The position numbers and the translations under genes were made by a program. Below are positions 45,565 to 57,734 of a DNA stretch of 64,000 bases, one piece after another (the first letter of the stretch is position 1; each line of letters begins with the position of its first letter). The notes under the pieces are model-generated. The model ran no database searches and was not told the DNA's origin. It was given only the letters and a program-made list of their open reading frames with translations. The stretch spans positions 4,154,001 to 4,218,000 of the forward strand of contig OY744462.1 of NCBI GenBank assembly GCA_963556145.1, given 5' to 3'. The DNA is from Hygrocybe punicea (taxonomy: Eukaryota > Basidiomycota > Agaricomycetes > Agaricales > Hygrophoraceae).

Positions 45565-46120
45565 TTGTTGCTCTCACTCTCCCCCACATAGAAAGAATTT
45601 GGTCATGTTTGGTCATGGTGTGATGAAACTCACGCGAGGCGTGTGCAACTATGTCCACTATTTTCGCTTACCAAAAGTACAGCCACTTATGTCACTCAAT
45701 TGCAATAACCAAACATATCATTAGGGTTGCCCTATGAAGCATAATGTGGCTGCGCAAACACGGCTAAGAGACAAAATGCAACAAAATGTGAGCATACGTG
45801 AGATACATGAAAAAATGCGACCATAACCGATCCTCCCATGCCATAGACCCCCTTTCCTCCCTTTCTTTTAGATGGTAGCTTCATCCAAAGTTTTGTACAT
45901 GATGAATGTGTTGTGTGAATTACTAATGACTTGTCATTCTGGAATCCAGTAACCAATTGTAGTGTGAAATGTTGTTTGTATTCACTGCATATGCTACATC
46001 CTGTAACATATTATTGACACTGTCCACAGCCTGATTTAATCAGTTCCAGTTGTTTCCACCCTTTCTGGTGCTCTTTCCTTTCCCTTTCAGCCCTTGCCCT
46101 TCCTTTCCACCACATCTAGA

Positions 46121-46278
46121 TTAGCATTCCTTTGCCATATGTCTCTTCTTGTGACAGTTGAAGCATTTCATCTTGGAATCAGCTGCTTTATTACCCTTTC
46201 CGTTGTACATTCCAGTGAACCTCCCATGCATGGTGCCATTGTTTGAATCTCCGCTGCACTCATGGTGCCTGCAGTCTT
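46121..46278 (-). pseudogene. Retrotransposon Gag zinc-knuckle fragment
   Basis: The minus-strand frame ends with CFNCHKKRHMAKEC, a C-X2-C-X4-H-X4-C knuckle typical of Copia or Gypsy Gag. It is cut at 46278 by the LTR that lies in the opposite orientation, so the LTR probably inserted into an older Gag sequence. The neighbouring 45600-46120 shows no gene. Confidence 0.6.
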
Positions 46279-46791
46279 TGTCATATTCATGCAACTCCAA
46301 TGAACTCCAATGACCTCTGATGACCTCTGGCCATCTCCACTCTAGACTTTTCCATTTCATTTCTATCTTATCTCATCTTCTTTTACACTCCTATCTGTCT
46401 CCTCCCTTTTGTTTACTTGTCACTGTATGTAGCAACATTGTGTCTCTTTTATCTTCCTCCAAACTCCAGTACTCCTTCCGGAGTTCCTATTATCTCTTTG
46501 TTAATAAGGACATAACAATGAGTTTACTAGTATATAAGCTAGAACTACTATGTCCTGTATCTTTGTTCTGAAAATTGACTAGAGTACTCTGTGTCTCCTT
46601 CACTCTCAAACTTAAGGCTTTGCCTTAAGCTCACTATCCTCTGTCCTTAGTCCAGACCTCCAGACTAACTCTGCTCCACTTCGTGCCTACTCAGTATGGC
46701 TTAAGGAAGTAGTTAACCTACTTCAAGAGTTCACACCTCCAATCCTCCGATGAACTCCACTCTGTCCGGAGTTGTCTGTATGACTCTAACA
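46279..46791 (+). mobile_element. Solo LTR, Copia-like, 513 bp
   Basis: Starts TGTCATATTCATGCAACTCC and ends GACTCTAACA, so TGT...ACA termini. The flanks GTCTT and GTATT differ by one base and may be the target duplication. It has a TATATAAG near 46530. It is the best preserved of three near-full copies plus one fragment. Confidence 0.8.
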
Positions 46792-48210
46792 GTATTTTCA
46801 GAACAACCCTTGAGTTGTACTTTGTGATCAGTGCTACTAATCCATGTTTCATTTATAGATTACCAAAGACTATAAGCCTTGCACTTTTATCTTATAGTAA
46901 CTCCACACCCTTCTGCTGGATCTCTGTTTGTCCATAACAGTTTTCCTTTCATTCATTACCTCACAAAATGCTTCACAACTTCACCCTTTCATTTTCTCCT
47001 TCATCCATTTGTTACCTTTCCTTTTTACTCCCAAATCTCTTTATTCCAACTCCTTATTTAAGTCCTCCACATTTGTTTTGTCCTTCAGAGATTCCTCCGA
47101 TGCTCATATTGCTCCAATCCCCATTTCCAACCCTTCTTCTCATCTCCCTCCTTCTGGTAGTCTTGCCACTTATGATCCCCCCCTACAATCCTTCATGACA
47201 CCATTGGTCCTGCTCCTCCAGAGTATCTCCTTATTCTCCAATCATTTCTGATGGACTCAGGACTTGCCTCCTCACCTCCTGACCCCTTTTCCACTCTTCT
47301 ATCTCTCTTACCCTCATAAAAAAAAACATCATTGCTATGAAGCCATTGCGAAGTGGCTGCCACATTCATCCACGGAAATTCCATTGGATTCATTCCGTTT
47401 CTGCAGATCTGGATACAGCAATTGTCTTACCATTATGGCACTCCATTGAGTGTAGGTCAGAGTTGCATCATTTTCTATTCTTCTGTATATGTCTGTCTCC
47501 TAATGCAACTCTGGTACTCTGTACCAACTCCAGTGCTTTTGAGCACAACTCTGTCCCTTCAGTCTGGTATCCATTCCTCTCCAGTTTTTATGGAGATCTG
47601 TTCAAGGACTTTCACTCCTGGGTATGTTTGGTTGTAAGGGCTTTCAATTGTTGAAAGTTAACCCGCCCGAGTATCCTGGTTGTGATATCTCCTTACTCTG
47701 TTCCCCTTCTGGGACCCTCTGCAGCCTCTTCCAAAACCTCTGGCATCTCTGGCATCTCCAGTTTACCTTTCCACTGTTGGACTACCTACTGGCTGTCATG
47801 CTTGCTGGCCGGAGTTCCTTGTCTGTTTTAATTTTGTTCTCCAATTTTTATCTGAGTAAGCTTGGAGCTATGCCCATTCTCTTGCTTTACACTGGGACAT
47901 CTATGCCAAAGGGGAGATGGCAACTACACCACAGCCAATACTTAGAGTTTCCACCCTGTTTCCAGGCTGGAACAATGGGCTTCATCGATCAGCGCTAATT
48001 CCCTCGAAAAGGTTGTCCTTGGTGCCAGATTTACCTTGGACTCCATTCTGACATAATCTGTGGGCTTTGGGTTGATTCTGTTGCTTCTGGACATAATGCC
48101 TCTGACCCAAATCCTTGCTGGTCAATTGACAATTTAGGTTTTTATGCCTTGAGGATTGTTCCAGACTTTCCTCCTACTTATCCTGTGAAACCGGGCCTGT
48201 GGACCTGCAT
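46792..48210. other. Degenerate sequence without a clear gene
   Basis: Several plus-strand frames (for example 47337-47654 and 47624-47998) look like pieces of decayed coding sequence but carry no motif I can name. CG dinucleotides are rare. The segment ends at the 5' LTR of the next element. Confidence 0.4.
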
Positions 48211-48357
48211 TGGAGTGGTTGTGCCTGGTACATCGCGTGACCAGACCTGTAGTTAGTAAGCAGTTCCCGATGTAGTAGTTAGTCCATCCATCCCATCTAT
48301 CCGCCTGTCCCTTCGAGTCCTGCGTGAGCCCCTGAGAGGTCCCTTGGGACCTCTCCA
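48211..48357 (+). repeat. 5' LTR of the non-autonomous element
   Basis: Same length as the downstream copy, with about one difference in ten, many of them transitions at CG sites (GTACATCGCG against GCACATCACA). The following bases (ACATGGTGAGG) give no obvious tRNA match. Confidence 0.65.
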
Positions 48358-49958
48358 ACATGGTGAGGAGAGTGTCTTCGACTCACTGATGCTTTCTTTT
48401 TGTCTTTCTTGGCTGGTTTTTTTTGCGAGACAACCTTTTTTCGGCCTCACCACCCACTGCTGCGCAACCACACATTTTCTCTTCACTCATGGTCATACAA
48501 CACTCAAATTACCCCCCAGTGCACATGTTCAACCCAATAGGGCCCTGTGTCATGTTGACCCAAAAAACACACCCGCAACCCTTCTCAGCACCTAAGCGGC
48601 AGGCCACATCACTTTTTTCGACCCCCCAAATTTTCACTTTCCCTAGACCCAGCCATGTCCAGATGTCCCCCTGCAACTTCATTCAACGTTCTGCAGCCCC
48701 GCATTCCCCATCAGGATCCCACATAGTCCACTACTGCGAGTTTTGGACAACCCAACAAAAATCGCAGCGCCACCACACAGACCCTGTTTTTTTCATGCAC
48801 CCTGGACCCAAAATGCATGCATTTGACTCCCCACACCCTCGGCTCATCTGCCAGAACCCCCCATCATGCCTTGTCGTCTCAAACGAACTGCCCTGCACCC
48901 TTTGGTCACCTCATGGATCTGGAACGTCACCATGGTTAGACCCCCCGTTTCTTGTCACCCCCACCCCTACACAGACCCATTCGACCTCCCATGCCCTCAT
49001 TCCACCAGCCAGGACCCCCTGTTCCCCTCCATTGTGCCAAATGAACCCCCACCATCGTTTCCAGACAGCCAGGCCACACGCCATGTCACCATCGTGCGGC
49101 CCCGTTCTGGCAACATAGCCAGCCCCAGGTCAACTCACGAAGCTCACGACCCACCCATTCACCATCCCGGAGCACCCCACCTTCCCCCAACACCGCGAAT
49201 GGACTGTGCCCACCATTCCCAGAATCTCACCATGTTCCACCACGTCACCACCCCCCGGCCGGTTTCTTGCACCATACTCACCCCCGTAAGCCCTCGTTCA
49301 GCTCCCCATGACCTTGTTCTTGGCCCTGGCAACTGCCCCAACCCATAGGGACCCAAACGAGTCACCCCAGCCCCCTGCACGCCCCCATTCAGCGCCATAC
49401 ACCCCCTGTTGACCCAGATGAACCACCACGATCCCCTTCGCGTGATATGCCAACCCCCTTGCGTCAAGACACTATGCCCTTGTTAGTACAACCCTATGCT
49501 CCGTCATTATTATAGCTTTTATCCTAGCCTCATTCCCCATTCCCCCCAAATCTGGATGTCAATTAAAGTCTACCTACAAGCCACCACTACACTTGATCAC
49601 ACACCTGTTCACCCTGTTTCCACCAACACCGTTACATTTTCGACCACCAACTTTTGCACTGCACCGGGCATTTGCTGGATGATTCAAGCATTTTTGGATC
49701 TTGCGTTGCAAGCCCTAACCCTTGCGAGGGAGGCATTCGGAGAGTTTGAGAGAGGAGTTCTATAGAGTCTGGTCATCTACCACCTCCTGCATGAGGACAA
49801 GTACCCGCTTCACAATATAAGGCCATGGCCTTGACTTGGGGCATTCTGAGGGTCTGGGAGTTGTGACTTTAGAGTTCCTTGGTCAGTTTTGTTTGTTTTG
49901 TGTTCTTTTTTTGTAGCAGTATGGCGATGAGGGCATCGCCATGAGGAGGAGGGCCACT

Positions 49959-50105
49959 TGGAGTGGTTGTGCCTGGCACATCACATGACCAGACCCTTGG
50001 TCAGTAGGCAGTTCCTGATGTAGTAGTTAGTCCATCCATCCCATCTATCTGCCTTTCCCTTCGAGTCCCACAAGAGCCCCCAAGAGGTCCCTCGGTACCT
50101 CTCCA
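49959..50105 (+). repeat. 3' LTR of the non-autonomous element
   Basis: Direct copy of 48211-48357. Flanking bases GCAT (5') and GCGT (3') could be a decayed target duplication. Confidence 0.65.
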
Positions 50106-50391
50106 GCGTGTCTTTTCCCCTCTCCCAAATTTTCTCCTACCTCCCTCTCCCTCTCCTCCTCCTCCAGCTTGAAGTCCTTGGATACTCAGGTTAGTTCTCA
50201 GAGTTCATACATCCTTCATCTCCTGGAGCAATCATGTCAGAGCTGCTCCACTTGGTGAGCAGCTTACCAGTGGACTTCTCCATGGGCTCCACTCTGTAAT
50301 ACTCCAATCCGGACTTCTCTTCTTCCTTCCTCCTTTTCCTTGCTTCCCCTTCTTCCTTGCTTCCTCTTCTGCCCTTTCCATTCCTCTTCTG

Positions 50392-50446
<55 letters not shown>
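50392..50446. repeat. (CTTT)n microsatellite
   Basis: About 14 uninterrupted CTTT units inside a long pyrimidine-rich stretch (50280-50560). The surrounding 50106-50767 region has no recognisable gene. Confidence 0.95.
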
Positions 50447-50447
<1 letters not shown>

Positions 50448-50767
50448 ATCTTTTTCCATCCATCCTTTTACTTCCCCCATCCCTGTTCTGCTTTCTTCCA
50501 GCTTTTTCCACCCATCTCCATTCTGGTTCCGGTTCCTTCCTTCCTTCTCCACCCTCTTCCATCCTTCCTCTGTGCCTCCTCCACTTGCTTTGCCCTTGAC
50601 TCGGCATACTTATGTTCCATTTCCTTGATGGGGTTGGCAATGTCTTGGGAGGATGGCATATTTTTGTGGAGATGTTCCTGCATCCAGGAGTTGCTCACCA
50701 GAACCCTGTTTCTGACTCTGGTCCAAATCTCCTCTATTCCTAAAAGCATCTCATGGGTTTGATGCTA

Positions 50768-50855
50768 AGGGGGAGATACTGTCATATTTGTGCAACTCCG
50801 ATGTACTCTGGTGTACTCCAATGAACTCAAATGTACTCCAATGAACTCCAATGTA
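50768..50855 (+). mobile_element. Polypurine tract and start of a Copia-like LTR
   Basis: AAGGGGGAGATAC runs into TGTCATATTTGTGCAACTCC at 50780, the start of the LTR family of 46279-46791. ACTCCAATGAACTCC-type repeats follow to about 50855, where the sequence changes. It shows that this LTR family was preceded by a proper polypurine tract, so it belonged to a real retrotransposon. Confidence 0.6.
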
Positions 50856-51320
50856 CTCCATACTCAAGGATCTGATCAATTGCATTGAGTCATCCTCCTC
50901 GACTGCAAGATCTGTAGCACATGAATCCATCAGTAAATCATTCCCACTCTGGATCATCACGTACTGGCACAAAACCTACGACATCCACGACAACCAACAA
51001 CTTTGGAAGCAGGCGGATCGGACCCTGCAGGCTCTTCGTACACAAGGTGCTGGCAGCCTAGAGCTGGTGGACCAGGTCTACAAGGCATTAGCCTGGTTGC
51101 CGCGGTCTGGATCTGTCCAGGGCTTCAGTGATGGGGGCAACATCATACAACTGCATCAATACATCACGTCAGACTGGCTTCATACAGTCCACGAAAATCA
51201 AATGCTTGATCTGCTCAGACATGACATCAACAATCACCGAGCTGATTCAACGGAGATCACGATTCAAGACACATACTTTCTTGAAGCTCTTTGTCAGACC
51301 TTTCGTGACCGCAAGCACCG
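50856..51320 (+). pseudogene. Fragment of a Ulp1-protease-associated hypothetical gene
   Basis: An open frame from 50851 encodes WHKTYDIHDNQQLWKQADRT, then WLHTVHENQMLDLLRHDINN. This N-terminal pattern is one I associate with transposon-linked mushroom proteins that carry a Ulp1-like protease further on. The protease itself is not here: at about 51320 the sequence becomes Gypsy gag. Recognition is from memory of the family style and is tentative. Confidence 0.4.
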
Positions 51321-52495
51321 CATGGCATGCACAGAACCCTGGCAACCGCGCTCCCCCTGCCCGCAACCCCACAGAACCATTCCAACGCAACCTGCCGCCT
51401 CATGTCAAAACTAACTTCATCTCCGCCGTCGAAGTACCGACTTATGAATCAGAGGTCACCACTGAGTACGCCGACATCTTTCAGTCCACGACGTCTGACA
51501 TCGACAATGACAATGAACAGATTAAGGTTCTGGAAGCCGAAGTGCAGCGGCTTCGTAAACAGGTTAGATTCAACAGCGTAGAAATCCCCTCTAAAGTGAA
51601 AGGCAAGTCTAGAGAGATGTATCCCAATCCGCCCGCCGCTTCCACGTCCATCCCCGCCGAGAAACCCGCTGAGAAAACGGCCAGACCTATCAATGAGCAG
51701 CCGATCACCATAGTCCCCCCTTCGAACACACGGCTGACCGAGCCGACCGCCTTCATGCCGTGCACTCCCCAGAACCTTCCCGCGTCGCACCCCCAGTACC
51801 GCTACCAGGCCCCCATCGAAGATCCCGGTATCGCCAAATCCGTCATCGACCGCGTGCTCGATTCTCAAGTCTGCATTTCGCAGCGAGAACTTTTGGCCAT
51901 GTCGTCCGACGCCCGCCGTCACATGAAGGACCTTACTACTTTGAAAAAGGTCACTGCCGAGAGTAACAACGTCGAGGTCTTCCATTTCCACGCACCCGAA
52001 ATCCCTACCTGTGCCTGCCAACATTGTCAGGAGAACGTCCCGCTCGTCATCGGCCGGGACTCAGTCCCTCTTCGTGCAGTCTACCCGCTCATCAACGGCA
52101 AGTTCGTATTTGAGTGCGTCCTCGACAACGGCTCTATGATCATCGGCATGTGACGCGACATCTGGGAAAAACTCGGTTACGGCCTCCAAAATATGAAGAT
52201 GCGGATGCAGTCGGCAAATAAAAGCGACAACGACACCCTCGGCCGGATTGCCAACCTAAAATTCACTTTTGGCGACATCGATCTTTTCCTCCAAGTCCAA
52301 GTCGTCGACGACGCCCCCTATGAGATTCTCATCGGCCGCCCATTCTTCACGCTTTCCGAGGCCCTTATGAAAAACGGAGAGCAACAAGTCACAATCACGG
52401 ATCCAAACACCGGCGCCGTCGTCACCTTGCCCACCATCGAGCACAACCAGAAGAACCGACGAGAGCGGTCTGACACCGGAAAGCCGGGTTTTTAA
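51321..52495 (+). pseudogene. Gypsy copy B Gag-protease, C-terminal part
   Basis: It aligns with the last 380 or so residues of copy A Gag-protease: Pro-rich linker, NPTEPFQR, coiled coil, then protease with LDNGS. TGA at 52151-52153 follows G-M where copy A has CAA (Gln); both are explained by an ancestral CGA. The frame continues to the shared stop at 52493-52495. A 9-bp indel distinguishes the copies (LTKDYKNGEQ in A, LMKNGEQ in B). Confidence 0.88.
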
Positions 52496-54952
52496 AAGTC
52501 AAGGACCCAGAGATACCTCTTGGGAAGGACACACCGGGAGATGAGAAGCTGCCACTCGAAAGCAACCACACCCATACCACGAACTATGCTTCCCTTTTGC
52601 CGTTTCCCCTAGAAGAGGACTTATGTTTTTCTATCGATTTAGATTTCTCTTCATCTCAGCCTCAGACTGCCGCCCAGTACATTTCATTGTTGACCAATGT
52701 ACAAAATCAGATACGTACTACCGATACCCTTCCTTCGTCTTGTTCCGTCTCCGCTCCCGCATCACCTATTTCTTCTTCGAATATTTGTAACAAAGCCCCT
52801 ACTGAACACGCTACTTATATCTCATATACCACCCCCCCTACCAGGGACCTAAAAGGAGTCGTCACCAAGAAAAAGTATAGGAAGGTAGCCGATCGTATCC
52901 ACCCAATTTCTACCACTCTCACCGACGAATACCGAATCATACGCGAGATCACCGGCGACCCGCTAGCCGATTTACCCATGCTCCTGACTCACCCGCCCGA
53001 CTTTACACCCAGCACCCGCTATACCCAGGAATGACACAATGCGATGCCGATGAACCCGGATGGATTCCTTTGGCCTGAGGAAGAGAAACTTGGCCACCAC
53101 ATCATCAAAATGCAAGAAGCCGCTTTCACCTGGAATGAATCCGAGAAAGGCCAGTTCAACACGGACTACTTCCCGCCGATCCACATTCCCACCATTCCCC
53201 ACGACCCGTGGGTCCATCAAAATATCCCAATCTCACCCGGCATCCTTAACGAAGTCATTGGCATCATCAAAGACAAAATTAACGCCGGTACCTATGAACC
53301 CTCGAATTCGTCATACTGCTCCCGCTGGTTCTGCGTTTTGAAAAAGGATGGGAAGTCTCTTCGAATCGTCCACGATCTACAGCCGCTTAATGCCGTCACT
53401 ATCCGCGATCCCGCCGTACCGCCCATGACTGAGCACTTGGCTGAGGCCTTTGGCGGCCACTCTTGCTACGCTGCTTTCGACCTCTTCGTCTCTTTCGACC
53501 AATGCCTTGTCCACGCCTCGTCTCGGGACTATATGACGTTTCAGTCTCCACTTGGAACGCTTCGACTTACGCGGATCGCTATGGGATACACAAATTCCCC
53601 ACAGATCCTACACAGTGACTCCACGTACATCCTCTGTGACGAAATCCCTCTTCTTGCCGTTCCGTATATGGACGATATTCCCGTCAAAGGGCCTCCAACC
53701 TGCTACGAGCAACCTGACGGTACCTACGAGACCATACCCGAGAACCCGGCAATCTGACGTTTTATTTGGGAGCACTTCCAAGGTGTCAACCGCATCATCC
53801 AGCGTTTCCGCTATGTCGGCGGTACCTTCAATGGCAAGAAACTCGAGTTGTGTCGACCCTCAGTCATCGTTGTTGGACACCGATGCACATACGAAGGACA
53901 AGTAGCCGACGAGTCCAAAGTGCAGAAGATTCACGATTGGCCTATACCGACCAACCTCACTGAAGTTCGGGCCTTCCTTGGTATCTGCGGCGTCTTGCGC
54001 ATTTTTATCAAAGACCTCTCGCTCCACTCCCGACCCCTCATCCGCCTTACCCGCAAAGGGACACCCTTCGAATTTGGCGAAGAAGAAGAGACTGCCGTCG
54101 ACTACCTCAAAAATGCCGTCATCACATCACCAGCACTACGCGCTATCGACTACACGCATGAATGGGAAGTTATTCTCGCCGTTGATTCCTCTGTCCTTGG
54201 CATCGGCTTCGTTCTCATGCAAATCTGCGCGGACGGAAAACGCTATCCGAATCATTTTGGTTCAATATCGTGGAACGAACGCGAAGCCCGATACTCTCAG
54301 TCCAAGCTCGAGCTTTACAGTCTCTTCAGGGCCCTCCACACCTACCGGATTTTCATTATCAGCGTCTGCAACCTCACCGTTGAAGTCGACACGAAGTACA
54401 TAAAAGGGATGCTCAACAACCCCGACATTCAGCCCAATGTAACGATCAACAGATGGATAGCCGGCATGCTCTTATTTGATTTTAGACTCATTCACGTACC
54501 CGCTTCCGCACACGGTGCACCCGACGGACTCTCCAGACGCCCCCGTGCTGCAGAAGACCCCGAGGAGATCGACAACTCCGACAATTGGCTCGACCACTCC
54601 TACGGTTTCTTTATGGAAGTCATCAACTACCAACCCATCCCGACACCATCTAAGCCGATTGCCGTATGTGGCCGCTGCCATGCCACAGCCGACCGACTCC
54701 ACGAGTTACCCGCCGTCCTCGTCTACACAAATCAGGAAGCCGTTTCTGACATACCGCGATCCGATAAAGCCTGCGCGGCCGACGCTCATCTTGCTCTCAT
54801 CGAGACCTGGTTACGAGATCTAACCTGACCCGCGAACTTCACGGATGATGAGTACCGTCTGTTCCTGAGATACTCCCTTGAGTTATTCGTCACCGATAAC
54901 AAGCTTTGGCGCAAAGACCATCATGGAAAACACAAACTCATCATACCGCCCC
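52489..54952 (+). pseudogene. Gypsy copy B reverse transcriptase-RNase H
   Basis: Same order as copy A, with VPYMDD at the RT active site and RNase H acidic residues (VDSSVLG, SKLELYSL, VEVDTK). TGA codons at 53032-53034, 53755-53757 and 54826-54828 each replace an Arg codon CGA of copy A or of its inferred ancestor. The segment 54826-54952 is absent from copy A. A C-run at 54948-54953 seems one base short, because PPP-DRQLQLLKDAH needs an extra C to join the integrase frame. Confidence 0.86.
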
Positions 54953-56147
54953 CGACCGTCAGCTTCAATTACTCAAAGATGCTCACGACTCTCTCGGCCA
55001 CAAAGGTATATTCTCCGTCCACGCCCGGCTGCTCGATCATTTCTGGTGGCCGCACCTTGACCATGACATTAAGTGGTACGTCCAGTCTTGTCATCAGTGC
55101 CAAGTATGCCAAATGCGTTATCACCACATTCCGCCGACCGTCGCTACACCGGCCTCGCTATTTCGTAAAGCGCATGTCGACACAATGTTTATGCCACGAT
55201 CCGGCGGCTATCGATACATTGTCCAAGCCCATTGCTCCCTGTCCGCCTACCCTGAGTTCCGCATGTTACGCCGTGAGACCGGCTCCACCATCGGCACGTT
55301 CTTGTTCGAGGATATCTTATGCCGTTGGGGCACTCTCGAAGAAATCATTACCAACAACAGCAGGCCATTCGTAGAAGTGCTCGACTATCTCGCCTCCCAC
55401 TATGGTATCCGGCACATCCGCATTTCACCCTATAACTCACAAGCGAATGGACCTGTTGAGTGTCGCCACCTAGATGTCTGGGAGGCCATCATGAACAGTT
55501 GTGACGGAGATGAAAAGAAATGGCATACTGTAACCCACTCCGTATTTTGGGCCGAACGGGTCACTACACACAAAAGCCTTGGATACTCATCCTACTACAT
55601 TGCACATGGAGTAGAACCACTTTTTCCATTCGATTTTGCTGAAGCTACGTACATGGTTCCGACGCAAGATACAATGTCTACGACTGACCTCATTGTCATC
55701 TGCGCCCGACAACTTCATAAACGAGAAGCCAACCTCGATCGGGTCAAAGAAAAGCTTACCAAATCTTGGCTTGCGTCCACCCGGCAATTCGAGCAGAAAT
55801 ACGCCAACACGATCAAAGTTTTCGACTTCGAACCCGGTAACCTGGTTCTCGTCCGAAATTCATGTATCGAAATGTCTCTCAATCGTAAAGCAAAGCCACG
55901 GTACTTTGGACGCATGGTTGTCATCAGGAAAACAGAAGGTGGATCCTACATACTCGCCAAACTCGACGGTGCGGTTTCCAAATCCCAATTTGCCGCTTTC
56001 CGAGTCATACCCTACCACGCCCGTTTGAAGATATTGATACCGTTGGATGATTTCTTACAATACCCCGATACCGAAGACTCCGAGTCAAGCAATTTAGATG
56101 ACCCGACATACCCGCCCTCCATAGACTTGTCACCCGACGATGATTAG
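54953..56147 (+). pseudogene. Gypsy copy B integrase, catalytic Asp lost
   Basis: The frame includes HDSLGHKG and CHQCQVC (HHCC domain, complete here), VDTMFM (first Asp), then ITNNS where copy A has VTDNG, so the second catalytic Asp is Asn (GAC to AAC, a CpG-type G-to-A). The Glu in GPVECRH remains. The tail is otherwise open to TAG 56145-56147. Without the DDE Asp this integrase should not cut or join DNA. Confidence 0.88.
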
Positions 56148-56241
56148 GCGTTTCCCTTATCTACCCCGTGACCTCTAGTGTATATTGTTCCTTTATTTTT
56201 CTGACGGTGACGAATGATGCGAATAGTCCTATGTCTTCGGG

Positions 56242-56253
56242 AGCCGATCGGCT
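56242..56253. promoter_or_regulatory. 12-bp palindrome, copy B
   Basis: AGCCGATCGGCT identical to 1758-1769, in the gap between integrase and the antisense gene. Both CG dinucleotides are kept in both copies although neighbouring CpGs have decayed. Confidence 0.35.
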
Positions 56254-56338
56254 TTCCTTAGCTGGGTGAACAAGCTGACACGTCTTTTATGTACACGATA
56301 TATTTTTTTATATACACGGGCTCGTTAATTTTTTTTAT

Positions 56339-57734
56339 TTACAGGCGGCCGGTCTCGTAGTCCCGCCTCAACATCGCCAACCTTGAGGTTGACCGTTCGA
56401 GATCGACGCAGAGCTGCTGGAACTCTTGACCGAAGTGGACGAGGTGACGGTTGATGTTGGTGCCCAGGGCTCCCAGCTCCTCTGTAAGGACCGCCAGCCA
56501 CGCCGACACCTGCTCGTAATTCTCCATCATCAAGACAAACGGGTTTGCTACCGAGGCCGCCCTAAGCCTTTTTGTCGGCCGCTCTTCCTCCGACTCTTCC
56601 TCGTCTTCGTCATCGTCCTCGACCGATTCCACATCCTCGACCCGTGGTTTGCTCGTTGAGGCCCGGGCAGGCCTACTGCAGATCGGCTTTGTCGTGAATG
56701 ACAATGGCTTCCTCATGCCCACCGCAACCTCTTTGCCCTTTCCGGTATCCACCTTGCGCCGACCCCCACCCGTTCGGTGTGTAGCATTAGTACATCTTTT
56801 CTTCAGCCTCTGGCATCGTTTGCACACATAGCCCGTGACGCCTCGACACGCCTCTTGAGCCTTGACGCAGTTGGTGCAGGCTTGAAGGGGAAACGGCCCG
56901 GTGAACTGTTACTAGGATCAGTGACTAAAGAACAAATGAACTGACACAGGAACTCACCGTCGTACCAGCCAAATCTCCGATATTTACGCCCGGCATATCT
57001 ACGTCTTCTACATTGGCCAGTGTCTCTGGTGCCGGGTTGACGGGGCCTTCCTCTGGCTCAACTGCAACTTCGCCTTCCGGAATCGACTCAGTCCCTGGTT
57101 CACCCGCGACCAATGCATTTGCTTCAGCTCACCATTCCTCGCTGAGCTGCCACCAATATGCGGCTCCATCCCTTTCAACCGGTCCGCTTCTTGAGTCCAG
57201 TGCTGCCCGTGCTGTTCTATTCTAAGCCGCTCCTGCCTTTCCTCTGCCACCTTTTGCCTTTTCTCCGCCTCTGCTTCTGCCTTTGCCTCTGCCAACCGTC
57301 TGGCCTCCTCTTCCCACATAGCCGCTTCCTCATCCGCCTGCCATCTAGCTTCTTCCTTTTCCTGCCTCTCTCGGTCCGCTGCTTCTTTCAGCCACTCTTC
57401 GACATCGTTAGCGTATGATTGGTGGTCGGCCCATAGCGGTGGCGTTACTGGCCTCATACCACCAGCTCGGAGTTCTGCGACGATTCCATGATAAGCACGC
57501 TAGTGGGACGACATGAGCTATCTTAGGACATGCATAATCAATCGGGAAACTCACCAGCGCTTTCTTGCGGCTGCTTACCCATTGCTGGGCCATCCCCTCG
57601 TTGCCGTCTACCATTGTAACGAGATCGTCGCTGTGAAACATGGTGACCATGTTAACAGCCTCTTCGTAGTCTGCCCAGACATCGGGTTCGATGCTTTCGA
57701 CGAAGGCGAGGAAATTGTCGTAGATTTGGGACAT
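56339..57734 (-). pseudogene. Antisense zinc-cluster gene, copy B
   Basis: Exon 1 57734-57555, intron 57554-57500, exon 2 from 57499, intron 2 ending at 56906, exon 3 56905-56339. The six cysteines of the C-X2-C-X6-C-X7-C-X2-C-X6-C cluster are all kept, and exon 3 stays open to TAA at 56339. Exon 2 is broken: one G is missing near 57180 (GGG to GG compared with copy A), and a TGA nearby replaces CGA. So the coiled coil and zinc cluster are no longer joined. Splice sites remain GT-AG. Confidence 0.72.

Larger units (their letters stand above)
48211..50105 (+). mobile_element. 1,895-bp non-autonomous LTR element (TRIM/LARD-like)
   Basis: Two 147-bp direct repeats, 48211-48357 and 49959-50105, both begin TGGAGTGGTTGTGCC and end CTCTCCA, giving TGGAG...CTCCA inverted termini. 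A purine tract (GAGGAGGAGGG, 49943-49953) lies just before the second, where a polypurine tract belongs. The interior is C/Pro-rich in the plus frames but has no retroviral motif, so the frames there are likely chance. Element proteins would come from another element. Confidence 0.65.

Noticed and set aside
48423..49348. 231- and 160-codon Pro/His-rich frames
   Set aside because: No motif, C-rich composition favours long chance frames, and they lie inside a non-autonomous LTR element.
50232..50552. Lys/Glu-rich minus-strand frames
   Set aside because: Created by the CTTT microsatellite and surrounding pyrimidine tract.
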